A stretch of 64,000 bases of DNA from Treponema primitia ZAS-1 (GTDB lineage Bacteria; Spirochaetota; Spirochaetia; Treponematales; Breznakiellaceae), in contig NZ_AEEA01000037.1 of NCBI RefSeq assembly GCF_000297095.1, positions 62,001 to 126,000 of the forward strand, read 5' to 3'. Position 1 is the first letter of the stretch. The number at the start of each line of letters is the position of its first letter. Both the position numbers and the translations under genes were made by a program. Positions 54,572 through 61,998 of this stretch are shown one piece after another. The notes under the pieces were generated by a model that ran no database searches, was not told the DNA's origin, and saw nothing but the letters and a program-made list of their open reading frames with translations.

Positions 54572-55178
54572 TAAACTATTTCAAAAAAGGGCAGCCGAGC
54601 TGCGCCGTGCAGAAAGCACCCGGCAACCCCGTATAATACTTATTGTCTGCGAGGGGGAAAAGACCGAACCAAACTATTTTAAGGCATTTCCTGAAAACCC
54701 CCGCGTTTATGATGAAATTGACATACAAGGGACAGGATATAATACAATATCTTTGGTAAAAAAAGCGACAGAGTTAAAAAGTGAGGCGCAGAAAAAGCAT
54801 CAGCCCTATCAGGAAGTGTGGTGTGTATTTGACCGCGACTCCTTTCCATTGGAGTCTTTTAATGAAGCTCTTGCATTGGCAAGACGCGAAAACATACGCT
54901 GCGCATATTCAAATGAAGCCTTTGAAATATGGTATTTGCTTCATTTTAATTACTGTGACACTGCATTTTCCCGTACTCAATACAAAGAAAAATTAACAGA
55001 CGCATTAGGTACGAAATATTTGAAAAACGACTTAAAAATGTACGAACGGCTGCAAGATAAACAGGAAACAGCGATTCGAAATGCAAATAAACTTTATACT
55101 ATTCAATGTACAAAAGCAACCAAGGATCAAAATCCGGTAACAACGGTTTTTGAACTGGTTGAAAAGTTACGTTACTAA
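54561..55178 (+). CDS. rloB: RloB-family protein (TOPRIM-like putative nuclease)
   Basis: A 205-residue protein of the RloB family, first noted beside type I restriction loci. The TOPRIM-like motifs are visible: RIILIVCEGEKTEPNYF with Glu31/Glu33, CVFDRDSF with Asp91 and Asp93, and SNEAFEIWYLLHF with Glu119 and Glu122. It is expected to be a nuclease effector activated by the upstream ATPase; that role is by analogy with AriB of PARIS. It overlaps the ATPase gene by 11 bp. Its last codon and stop (TAC TAA, 55173-55178) are the first six bases of repeat copy B. Confidence 0.85.
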   Translation: MGHDKLFQKRAAELRRAESTRQPRIILIVCEGEKTEPNYFKAFPENPRVYDEIDIQGTGYNTISLVKKATELKSEAQKKHQPYQEVWCVFDRDSFPLESFNEALALARRENIRCAYSNEAFEIWYLLHFNYCDTAFSRTQYKEKLTDALGTKYLKNDLKMYERLQDKQETAIRNANKLYTIQCTKATKDQNPVTTVFELVEKLRY

Positions 55179-55358
55179 TCGCAAAATCGGGCAGGGGGAG
55201 GAGAGTGCCTGTCCTCACACGCATGTAGAACCCACCTCCGGAGCCCCGCAAGCGGGTCTCCTCCGGCGGTGAATTCCATATGTGTTCGGGCAGTCACTCC
55301 CCTCCCCCTGCCCGCCGGTGTTTAGTATATGTTTTCCATAGCAACTCACATCGCTAAA
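55173..55358. repeat. 186-bp direct repeat, copy B, with nested palindrome E4
   Basis: Same orientation as copy A, 2350 bp downstream, differing at only three positions (all within 55184-55187). Outer palindrome arms are at 55188-55201 and 55301-55314. Its first six bases are the end of rloB. Confidence 0.92.
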
Positions 55359-55529
55359 TGGAGTGGGTGGTGTTAATTGCATATCATTGCTCATAAAAAA
55401 ACCCGGGCTATTACTAAACCGGGCTAAATAACATTATTTTTTTAATGCTTCATTTTTTGAAAATACAAGTATATTCAATTTTCCAATGTTTCGTTAATAA
55501 GATTGGTTAAAGAAATAGTTGCATTTCCA

Positions 55530-55677
55530 TATCATTTCGTAAAGCACATTTGGTGAACGAAGTGAAACCCCCTACGTTTCGTATAGCGCAATTTGGTAAA
55601 CAGAGTGGGCAACATAATCTCCTATCATTTCGTAAAGCGCAATTCGGTGGGCGGAGTGAAACCCCTGCGAACCGGCG
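55530..55677. repeat. Tandem degenerate 42-51-bp repeat units
   Basis: Three units place TTTCGT at 55535, 55577 and 55628, each followed by an (A/T)AGCGCAATTTGGT-like core and a GAACGAAGTG-like tail. Similar half-units precede R1 copies at 53030 and 58745. The third unit is the left half of R1 copy b. Confidence 0.7.
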
Positions 55678-55803
55678 CCGGTGGGGCGGGGGAGCCACAG
55701 CGCGGGATATTCTGGAATTCTCCGCCAGAGGAGACCCGCTTGCGGGGCTCCGGAGGTGGGTTCAACAGGCATCCCGCGATGGGGCTTCCCCGCCCCACCG
55801 GCG
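55678..55803. mobile_element. Palindromic element E5 inserted in repeat R1
   Basis: A 126-bp palindrome with perfect 13-bp arms (55676-55688 and 55791-55803) lies exactly where R1 copies a and c read straight from CCGGCG into TTTTTT. CCGGCG occurs on both sides (55672-55677 and 55798-55803), as a 6-bp target duplication would. The interior (about 55729-55763, GGAGACCCGCTTGCGGGGCT then CCGGAGGTGGGTTC) is the inverted counterpart of the interior of E3 and E4, although the outer stems differ. It has no coding capacity; a MITE-like, non-autonomous element is inferred. Confidence 0.7.
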
Positions 55804-55812
55804 TTTTTTCGA

Positions 55813-57300
55813 TCAAGTTGGTTTCTCTTCGGCCCCCCAATACCGATAAAGGCCGCAGAACCGTCCATAAGCCTCTTCCCAAACCTCCTTGTCCTGTGGC
55901 ATGAAAACTTCGCTTTCAAAAGAATTTTTAATAATTTCACTGCGTTGATCCGCGCCCTTTACCTCCCCCAGAGCTTCCAACTGGATAAGGATATTCCCAA
56001 CCGCCGTTGCCTCCGCAGGACCGGTAATGACCGGTAAATTCAGCGCATTGGCGGCGAACTGGTTGAGCAAACGGTTCCTGACACCACCGCCTACCACGTA
56101 CATCGCTTCCTGACGATTCATGTAGGGTTTGAACATATCGAAGGCCTGCCGGTATTTTAACGCCAGGCTTTCCAGAATACACCGGACAACTTGCCCTGGT
56201 TTTTCCGGGACCGGCTGGGCGGTCCGTTGACAATATTCGCGGATAAGCCGCGGATAGTCGCCTGTTTTCTCAAAATCATCGGGCCGGATCAGACTCTGAA
56301 GCGGCTTTTCCACAAGCGCCATAGCATCAAGATCATCGTAGGAATACTGTTCACCCGTGTTACCCCACTGTCTATGACATTCCTGCAATATCCAAAGCCC
56401 GGAAATATTCACCGTGGGACGATAGGTTCCATCCCAACTGCCTTCATTGGATATTCTGCAGGATAGGATCTTTTCATCCTCCAATAATTTAGATGAACAG
56501 AAGCCCATCAAAGACCATGTCCCGCTGGAGATGAAAATAAACTCCTTGCTCCGGGCAGGTGCGGCTAAGGCGGCGCTGGCGGTATCATGACCCGCCACAG
56601 AAATAACCTTCAGATCCCGGCGGCCCGTCTCCCGGATCACATCGGCGCTGAGTGGACCAAGAATCTCTCCGGCATAACCAACCGGAGTAAACCATGTTTT
56701 AGGGATATCCAGTTTATCCAACAGCGATTCTGCCCAGCATTTCTTTTTCAAATTAAAAAGTTGTGAGGTTGCGGATGTGGTATATTCACTGTGCTTAATA
56801 CCGGTAAGAAAATATTCTATCAGATTCGGCATCATCAGCAAAGTGTCCACCGATTCCAAAGATTCTTGTCCGTATTTCTTCATGTAATAGAGTTTAAATG
56901 GAGGATTGATTTCCCAGTTTAATAGATAGGTTTGATAAAAAAGCCAGCTTTCACTGCCAATACGGGTCATCGCTTCCGCCATGTTTTCTATGCTGAACGC
57001 ATCATCACGGTAGCTCCTTGGATTAGAAATCAGGCCACCGGTCTTGTCCAGGAGCCCAAAGTCCACGCCCCAAGTATCGATCCCGATACTCTCCGGAACG
57101 GGATCACAGACACAAATCCCCTGTTTGACATTGTCGATTAAACGCAGCACATCCCAATAGGCGCGTCCGCCCATCAGGTTAAATGAATTGGAAAATCGAT
57201 TAATTTCCCGCAGATGAATCCTGCTGCCATCATAGTCAGCAAGAATTCCCCGGCCATTGCTTGCCCCTAAATCAAAAGCTAAAACTTCGCGCTTTTTCAT
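55813..57300 (-). CDS. FGGY-family carbohydrate kinase (rhamnulokinase/fuculokinase-like)
   Basis: Phosphorylates a ketose, probably L-fuculose or L-rhamnulose, with ATP in the cytoplasm. The 495-residue protein has the N-terminal phosphate loop FDLGASNGRG (10-19), the substrate block SIGIDTWGVDFGLLD, SVAGHDTASAALAAP, and the C-terminal adenosine motif MYVVGGGVRNRLLNQFAANAL. It is closest to the RhaB type by these motifs; nearby fucI and fucU suggest L-fuculose as substrate. A GAGGGGA ribosome site precedes the ATG. Its last codons (EEKPT and stop) lie in repeat R1. Confidence 0.85.
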   Translation of the reverse strand: MKKREVLAFDLGASNGRGILADYDGSRIHLREINRFSNSFNLMGGRAYWDVLRLIDNVKQGICVCDPVPESIGIDTWGVDFGLLDKTGGLISNPRSYRDDAFSIENMAEAMTRIGSESWLFYQTYLLNWEINPPFKLYYMKKYGQESLESVDTLLMMPNLIEYFLTGIKHSEYTTSATSQLFNLKKKCWAESLLDKLDIPKTWFTPVGYAGEILGPLSADVIRETGRRDLKVISVAGHDTASAALAAPARSKEFIFISSGTWSLMGFCSSKLLEDEKILSCRISNEGSWDGTYRPTVNISGLWILQECHRQWGNTGEQYSYDDLDAMALVEKPLQSLIRPDDFEKTGDYPRLIREYCQRTAQPVPEKPGQVVRCILESLALKYRQAFDMFKPYMNRQEAMYVVGGGVRNRLLNQFAANALNLPVITGPAEATAVGNILIQLEALGEVKGADQRSEIIKNSFESEVFMPQDKEVWEEAYGRFCGLYRYWGAEEKPT

Positions 57301-57327
57301 TTTGAAGTCCCCTCATATAACAAAGTA

Positions 57328-57468
57328 TCAGGTAAAACGCGCCACGAGTTCATCAAGACATATGCCATCCTCGGGAATCCATTGCCGCCAATAGGAAACG
57401 GATTCCCGTGCATCCGCCATAAAATCCCGCATAATTGCTGCGGTATCTACAAACAATTCCAAGGTCAT
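57328..57468 (-). pseudogene. 3' remnant of a sugar isomerase/epimerase gene
   Basis: A 46-codon frame from ATG 57468 to a TGA at 57328 encodes RDFMADARESVSYWRQWIPE, DGICLDELVARFT, a plausible C-terminus of the TIM-barrel gene upstream. It overlaps that gene's stop in an ATGA. The two frames differ by one base near a run of six A, so this is a frameshifted or internally deleted tail. Confidence 0.5.
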
Positions 57469-58010
57469 ATAAATTTTTTCACACCCTCCGGATACTGATG
57501 AGGTGAATACATCTGTTTTATGCTGATGTTTTCGCAGCCGATGGCGACTGCATATTGGTTCACCTCAATAAGACCCTGTTCCAAAACGTCAATCGCTTCC
57601 CGGTATAAAACAGCATTCTGCAGCGCAGTGTGGACAAAGGCATGGGCAAAAAATATCAGACCAGCGCCTAACTGCGCCGCCGCAGCAACCATGGGTTTAA
57701 ACCAATGGTCAAGCATGCGCCTGCGAACCCGGGGATCCGTATGGGTAAGCCCCAAGGTAGTGTAGGTACCATGGCCGGAATACAGATTTGCCACCCGAAC
57801 GCCCGTGGCAGCCTGGGCTCTCTGAACTTCCTCCACCCAACTCACAAGGTATTCCGGTCCCATAAACAAGGGATCCAGTTCGGTATCGGCGCTGGCTTCC
57901 ACATACCCTATCCCCAATTGAGCGATAAGCTCACACCATTCTTTTGGCCGGGTCCACCGCTTACACGCAAAACAGTTGTCAATCGCCAGATAAATTCTGG
58001 GATAAGCCAT
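57465..58010 (-). CDS. Sugar isomerase/epimerase-like TIM barrel protein, truncated
   Basis: A 181-residue protein with the first two thirds of a xylose-isomerase-like TIM barrel: RIYLAIDNCFACKRWTRPKEW, LGIGYVEASADTELDP, VRVANLYSGHGTY, GLIFFAHAF, CENISIKQMYSPHQYP. Normal members have about 280-300 residues and continue after PHQYP; here the frame ends at VKKFI. A 3' remnant follows in another frame. Probably non-functional, perhaps formerly a deoxy-sugar isomerase in the same pathway. Confidence 0.65.
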   Translation of the reverse strand: MAYPRIYLAIDNCFACKRWTRPKEWCELIAQLGIGYVEASADTELDPLFMGPEYLVSWVEEVQRAQAATGVRVANLYSGHGTYTTLGLTHTDPRVRRRMLDHWFKPMVAAAAQLGAGLIFFAHAFVHTALQNAVLYREAIDVLEQGLIEVNQYAVAIGCENISIKQMYSPHQYPEGVKKFI

Positions 58011-58046
58011 GTTGTTTTTTCAACTCCCCATCACATCTATTCATTC

Positions 58047-58640
58047 TTGACATTACCCCCGGTTGAGCATAGGGTTGCTGAGTTTATTCCACAGAACCCC
58101 CAGGATGTGCTATCTTCAACAATCATTGAACTTGCCGATAAAACAAAATCAAGCTATGCAACTATTAACCGGTTAATAAATCATATCGGGTTTTCCGGAT
58201 TTAGGGAACTAAAAAAATACCTCTATCAGGATATTATCACCCAAAATATGGTCGATTTTAGTCAAAATTCCCTTGATTTCCTCGACGTGATAAGCCTATC
58301 TCAAGGGTCAACCACGGAAGAAATCTGTTAAAATATTTTCAATTTATCTTCAAAGGTGCTTGATGAAAGCTACAATATTGTTTCAATAGACGCTATTGAA
58401 TGCGGATAGGAATATACCCTATGAAAAAATTAGTTACGCAATTGGCAATATGATTGTTTAGGATATCGTTACTTTGACTTTTCGGAATCGGCGGATTGTT
58501 TTGTTTTGACAAAAATTTCTGAAGAATGTTTGCCCATTTTTACACAGCAAACCATGTACAGGGCATCGATGATGAATATTTGTCCGATGACCAGGGGCAT
58601 ATCAATATTCATGAATTGGCTTAAATTCCGGGGAGTGGTA
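58047..58640 (+). pseudogene. Decayed RpiR-family regulator
   Basis: The plus strand encodes an RpiR helix-turn-helix region (VEHRVAEFI, SSTIIELADKTKSSYATINRL, GFSGFRELKKYLYQDI) in an open frame to a stop at 58331. Downstream, fragments of the SIS sugar-binding domain appear in other frames (KVLDESYNIVSIDAIE, then YFDFSESADCFVLTKISEEC) broken by stops at about 58410. No good start codon is seen; TTG 58047 is the first candidate. It once probably controlled the adjacent sugar genes. Confidence 0.65.
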
Positions 58641-58795
58641 AAGAGATTGTCCGTTGAAATTTGGGACAGAGGTTTTCAGGAGAGTATTATTATAGAAGAT
58701 ACTATTAAAACCTATGAGGACCCAGCCCCCCCCATTCCACCTAGCGCAACTTACAACGAAGTTCCCCGCGCAATTGGGTACGGAGTTAATCCCAT
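58641..58795. other. Spacer with degraded repeat units
   Basis: Continuation of the decayed RpiR region, then a pair of partial repeat units (near 58743-58790, TAGCGCAACTT and CGCGCAATTGGGT) leading into R1 copy c. No gene called. Confidence 0.4.
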
Positions 58796-58882
58796 ATCAT
58801 TTCGTAAAGCGCAATCCGGTGAACGAAGTGAAACCCTTGCGAACCGGCGTTTTTTCGATCAGGTTGGTTTCTCTTCGTTCCC
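58796..58882. repeat. Dispersed repeat R1, copy c (uninterrupted)
   Basis: Matches copy a (53071-53158) and the two halves of copy b (55624-55677 and 55804-55831). It reads through CGAACCGGCGTTTTTTCG without the E5 palindrome. It ends at the stop codon of the aldo/keto reductase gene, so two of three R1 copies lie at the 3' end of minus-strand genes. Confidence 0.85.
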
Positions 58883-59874
58883 TAATCCCAGAGATCCTCC
58901 CAGCCCTTAGCCCCCTCCCAGAGAAACACCTGCCCCTTTATGAGGCGGCATTTTTTATCCGCCCGGGCAATGGCGGCCATCTCGGCATCCGTCAGGGGAT
59001 CCTCGGTGACACAGCGCAGGTTGGCAAGGTAGTTCTTTTCATGGACCGATAGGGGTATGGGGACCTGACCACGCTGGGCAGCCCACTTCAGGCAGACCAG
59101 CGCGGGGTGTATCCCGTGGGCTTTGGCGGCAGCGGCTACTTCGGGGATTTCCGTGTCCACCACATCCCCGGGGGCCTTGTCTCGATCCGGCCGGTTTGGG
59201 GAACCCAGGGGGCAGAAACCGATTACCAGAATATTTCGGTCTACACAGTATTGGTACAACTCAGGCTGCTGAAAAGCCGGGTGCATCTCCATCTCGATCA
59301 TCGCCGGCTGTATCCGGCAGAGTGGAAGTACCGCTTCAAGCTTCGGGATGGTCATGTTGGACATGCCGATATGCCGGGCAAGTCCCAGGTCAACAATTTT
59401 TTCCATCTGCCGCCAGGCGCCCATGAAACGCTCCGCCGAGAAGGGGACCGAGTCGGGGTTACGGGCGTCGCCGTCGCACCCCGGGGCGTGGTAATTGGGG
59501 AAGGGCCAATGCACCATATAAGAATCCAAATAGTCCAGCTTAAGATCCCGCAATGACCTTGCAAGGGAAAGGAGTACATTCCCTTTGCCATGCATATCGT
59601 TCCAGACCTTGGAATTGATAAAAAGTTCTTCCCGCTTCACCACACCAGACTTGAAGGCGTCATCAAATACTTCACCGATACGATCCTCGTTGCCGTAGAC
59701 CGCAGCGCAGTCGAAGAGCCGGTAACCGGCGCGGATAGCCCCATCCACGGCGGCGGCAACTTCCGCAGGGGGATACCGGTCGGAACCAAAGGTTCCAAGA
59801 CCTATGCAAGGAATCTCCTGTCCGGAAGCCAGGGTCCGTTTGGGGACCAGTTTGGGATCGATAAAACCGGCCAT
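58882..59874 (-). CDS. Aldo/keto reductase
   Basis: NADPH-dependent carbonyl reductase of 330 residues. The catalytic tetrad is visible: Asp55 (LFDCAAVY), Tyr60, Lys89 (INSKVW) and His122 (YMVHWPF). The cofactor region SVHEKNYLANLRCV is close to the family pattern. In this sugar locus it could reduce lactaldehyde or glyceraldehyde produced from the deoxy sugar; that is inference. It lies 1 bp after the zinc alcohol dehydrogenase gene, so they are cotranscribed. Confidence 0.88.
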   Translation of the reverse strand: MAGFIDPKLVPKRTLASGQEIPCIGLGTFGSDRYPPAEVAAAVDGAIRAGYRLFDCAAVYGNEDRIGEVFDDAFKSGVVKREELFINSKVWNDMHGKGNVLLSLARSLRDLKLDYLDSYMVHWPFPNYHAPGCDGDARNPDSVPFSAERFMGAWRQMEKIVDLGLARHIGMSNMTIPKLEAVLPLCRIQPAMIEMEMHPAFQQPELYQYCVDRNILVIGFCPLGSPNRPDRDKAPGDVVDTEIPEVAAAAKAHGIHPALVCLKWAAQRGQVPIPLSVHEKNYLANLRCVTEDPLTDAEMAAIARADKKCRLIKGQVFLWEGAKGWEDLWD

Positions 59875-59875
59875 A

Positions 59876-60937
59876 TTATTTCAGCTCCTCATCGGCGCAG
59901 ATAGCAACCTTGCCGCAGTTTCCATCCGCCATGAGTTTGTAGGCATCCGAAGCTTTGTCCAGGGGGAAACGGTGGGTCACCAGAAGATCCGGGTGCAGGT
60001 TCCAGCGAACCAGTTCTTCCACCAGATTTTCCATGAGCCAGATACTAGTTACCCAGCTGCCGTAGATGGTTTTCTGATCATGCAGAATATCCGGGCTGGG
60101 GTTAAAGTGCACCGTTCCGCCTTCCCCCACCAGAGCTATCTTCCCCCACTGCCGGGTAGCCCGTATGGCGGTGACCCGTCCGGGATCGCTGGCGGAGGCG
60201 TCAAAGGCCCGCTCCACACCCTTGCCATTGGTCAGCGCTTTAATTTCATCAACATTACTATCCGCGGGGGTCAATACCGTATCCGCCAGGCCGAGTTTTT
60301 TTGCCAGCTCTATCCGTACCGGGTTTCCCTCAATACCGTAGAGTTTATTGGCCCCCATGGCGCGGCAGAGCATCAGGGCTGCCAGACCCACCGGGCCCAA
60401 ACCGACCACCAGTACCGCATCGTTGCCGGAAACCCCCACCTTGGTGATGGCCTCGTAGACCGTGCCGAATCCACAGGCCACCTGGGCGCCGTCGGCATAG
60501 CTCAGGGAATCCGGGAGTTCCACCAGATCCTTTTCGTCGCAGAGAATGTATTCCGCCATACCGCCGTCCCGCTGCCAGCCATAGGCCGCCCGGAGGGGGG
60601 AGGAACAGGAGATCATGTAGCCCATGCGGCAGTCGTGGCAGACCCCGCATCCTGAGATATGGTACACAATGACCCGGGCGCCCTTCTTGAAGCGCCTGAT
60701 CCCGGGACCCTCTTCCACTACCTGCCCGCAGGGTTCATGCCCGGCGATGACATTTTGGTATCCCTCGGGCCCCTTGCCGACATGTTCGCGGTAAATGGCA
60801 CGGATATCGCTGCCGCAGATGGTACAGGCCTTCATCTTAACCAGAACCTGCCCGTGTCCGGGCTTGGGAATGGGAACATCCTTCAAAACTACCGTACTGT
60901 TTCCAGGGAGATAGGCTCCCTTCATGGTTCCTTCCAT
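59876..60937 (-). CDS. Zinc-dependent medium-chain alcohol dehydrogenase
   Basis: A 353-residue MDR-family dehydrogenase. Catalytic zinc ligands are Cys41 (ICGSDIRAI) and His67/Glu68 (IAGHEPCG); the structural zinc cluster is C97, C100, C103 and C111. The Rossmann motif is VLVVGLGPVGLAALML. Polyol or sorbitol-type dehydrogenases show this pattern. It is flanked by the aldo/keto reductase and, upstream, the sugar permease, so a role in sugar or polyol oxidation is likely. The start could be the ATG at 60937 or the in-frame one at 60925. Confidence 0.88.
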   Translation of the reverse strand: MEGTMKGAYLPGNSTVVLKDVPIPKPGHGQVLVKMKACTICGSDIRAIYREHVGKGPEGYQNVIAGHEPCGQVVEEGPGIRRFKKGARVIVYHISGCGVCHDCRMGYMISCSSPLRAAYGWQRDGGMAEYILCDEKDLVELPDSLSYADGAQVACGFGTVYEAITKVGVSGNDAVLVVGLGPVGLAALMLCRAMGANKLYGIEGNPVRIELAKKLGLADTVLTPADSNVDEIKALTNGKGVERAFDASASDPGRVTAIRATRQWGKIALVGEGGTVHFNPSPDILHDQKTIYGSWVTSIWLMENLVEELVRWNLHPDLLVTHRFPLDKASDAYKLMADGNCGKVAICADEELK

Positions 60938-60968
60938 AAATAGCCTCCGGTTTATGCAAATTTAAACG

Positions 60969-61961
60969 CTACGCGCGTTTGGCGTATTTCTTCATATCAA
61001 AGAAAACCGCTACAATTATTATAGATCCTTTTACCAATAATTGGTAATAGGAATCGATGGACAGGAAGCTCATTCCGTAGTTGATAAGACCCATGGTGAA
61101 TACCCCGATGATCATGCCCCCCACGGTACCCACGCCGCCGTTCTGGGACACGCCGCCCACGGTAACCGCAGCAATGGCGTCAAGCTCCATGCCGTTTGCC
61201 GTTAGAGCGTTGGCCAATCCAAGCCGTCCCGCCTGAAGCACCCCGGCGCAGCCGTAGAGGAGCCCCGCATAAAGATACACGCAGAGGAGATCCCGCTCCA
61301 CGTTGATCCCCGAAACACGGGCCGCCTGGGCGTTACCCCCAATGGCGTAGAAGTTCGTCCCCTGCCGGGTATGCTTGAGCAGCACCCACACAATAACGGT
61401 GATAATCACCACATAGATGCCGAGGTAGGGAATCGAAAATGTTACCGGGCCGATAGAAGTCTGGGCCAACGCCTTAAACTGGGGTGTCAGGGAACCTACA
61501 ATGGCAGCTCTTGTGTAGATAAGCTGAATACCCCGGGCAATGGACATGGTTCCCAGGGTGGCGATGAAGGGGGGCAGTTTCCCGTAGGCCACCAGCACCC
61601 CGTTAAAAGCGCCGAATAAGCCGCCCGCCAAAATGCCCGCCAAAATGGGGACCAGCAGCGGAAAACTATGGCCGAAGTACAGCGCCGATTCATAGGTGGG
61701 AATCTGGGCAAAGGAGGCCGCCACCGAAGCGGTAAGGCAAACCACATAGCCGATGGAAAGATCGATCCCCTTGGTGATGATGATCATCCCAACCCCCAGG
61801 GACGCAAAGGCCCTGACCGATTCGGCGATGATAAGGGTCTTAATTGAAGGCCAGGTCAAAGCCTGGCCCCGGGTAAGAATTGCCAGAATAAAAACCAGCG
61901 CCACAAAGGTAACAAAGGTTGTATACTTACTGACAATCTGCTTTATTTTAATTTCCTTCAT
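60969..61961 (-). CDS. Sugar ABC transporter permease (RbsC/MglC type)
   Basis: A 330-residue inner-membrane permease of the BPD_transp_2 family with about eight to ten hydrophobic segments (FVTFVALVFILAILTRGQAL, GMIIITKGIDLSIGYVVCL). The motif ITKGIDLSIGYV and the late block LTANGMELDAIAAVTVGGVS are typical of ribose/galactose permeases. It lies 37 bp downstream of the ATPase gene on the same strand and 31 bp upstream of the alcohol dehydrogenase gene. Confidence 0.92.
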   Translation of the reverse strand: MKEIKIKQIVSKYTTFVTFVALVFILAILTRGQALTWPSIKTLIIAESVRAFASLGVGMIIITKGIDLSIGYVVCLTASVAASFAQIPTYESALYFGHSFPLLVPILAGILAGGLFGAFNGVLVAYGKLPPFIATLGTMSIARGIQLIYTRAAIVGSLTPQFKALAQTSIGPVTFSIPYLGIYVVIITVIVWVLLKHTRQGTNFYAIGGNAQAARVSGINVERDLLCVYLYAGLLYGCAGVLQAGRLGLANALTANGMELDAIAAVTVGGVSQNGGVGTVGGMIIGVFTMGLINYGMSFLSIDSYYQLLVKGSIIIVAVFFDMKKYAKRA

Positions 61962-61998
61962 ATTTTTCCCCCGTCAATATTTGTTTTGCATCAAGATT

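Larger units (their letters stand above)
55359..55812. other. Repeat-rich spacer after the ATPase-RloB cassette
   Basis: About 450 bases with no convincing gene; short frames are composed of repeats. The first part (55359-55520) is AT-rich and plain apart from two close copies of CCGGGCTA near 55402-55426. From 55530 three tandem, diverged units of about 42-51 bp share TTTCGTAAAGCGCAATTTGG-like cores. The last unit runs into the interrupted R1 copy and palindrome E5. Confidence 0.5.

Noticed and set aside
55530..55677. CRISPR array
   Set aside because: The repeats are diverged, contiguous and without unique spacers of constant size, and no cas genes are near.
58506..58910. Open frame of 134 codons over the decayed RpiR region
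   Set aside because: Its first part is a fragment of the RpiR/SIS pseudogene and its end is repeat R1 and the antisense of the reductase gene.
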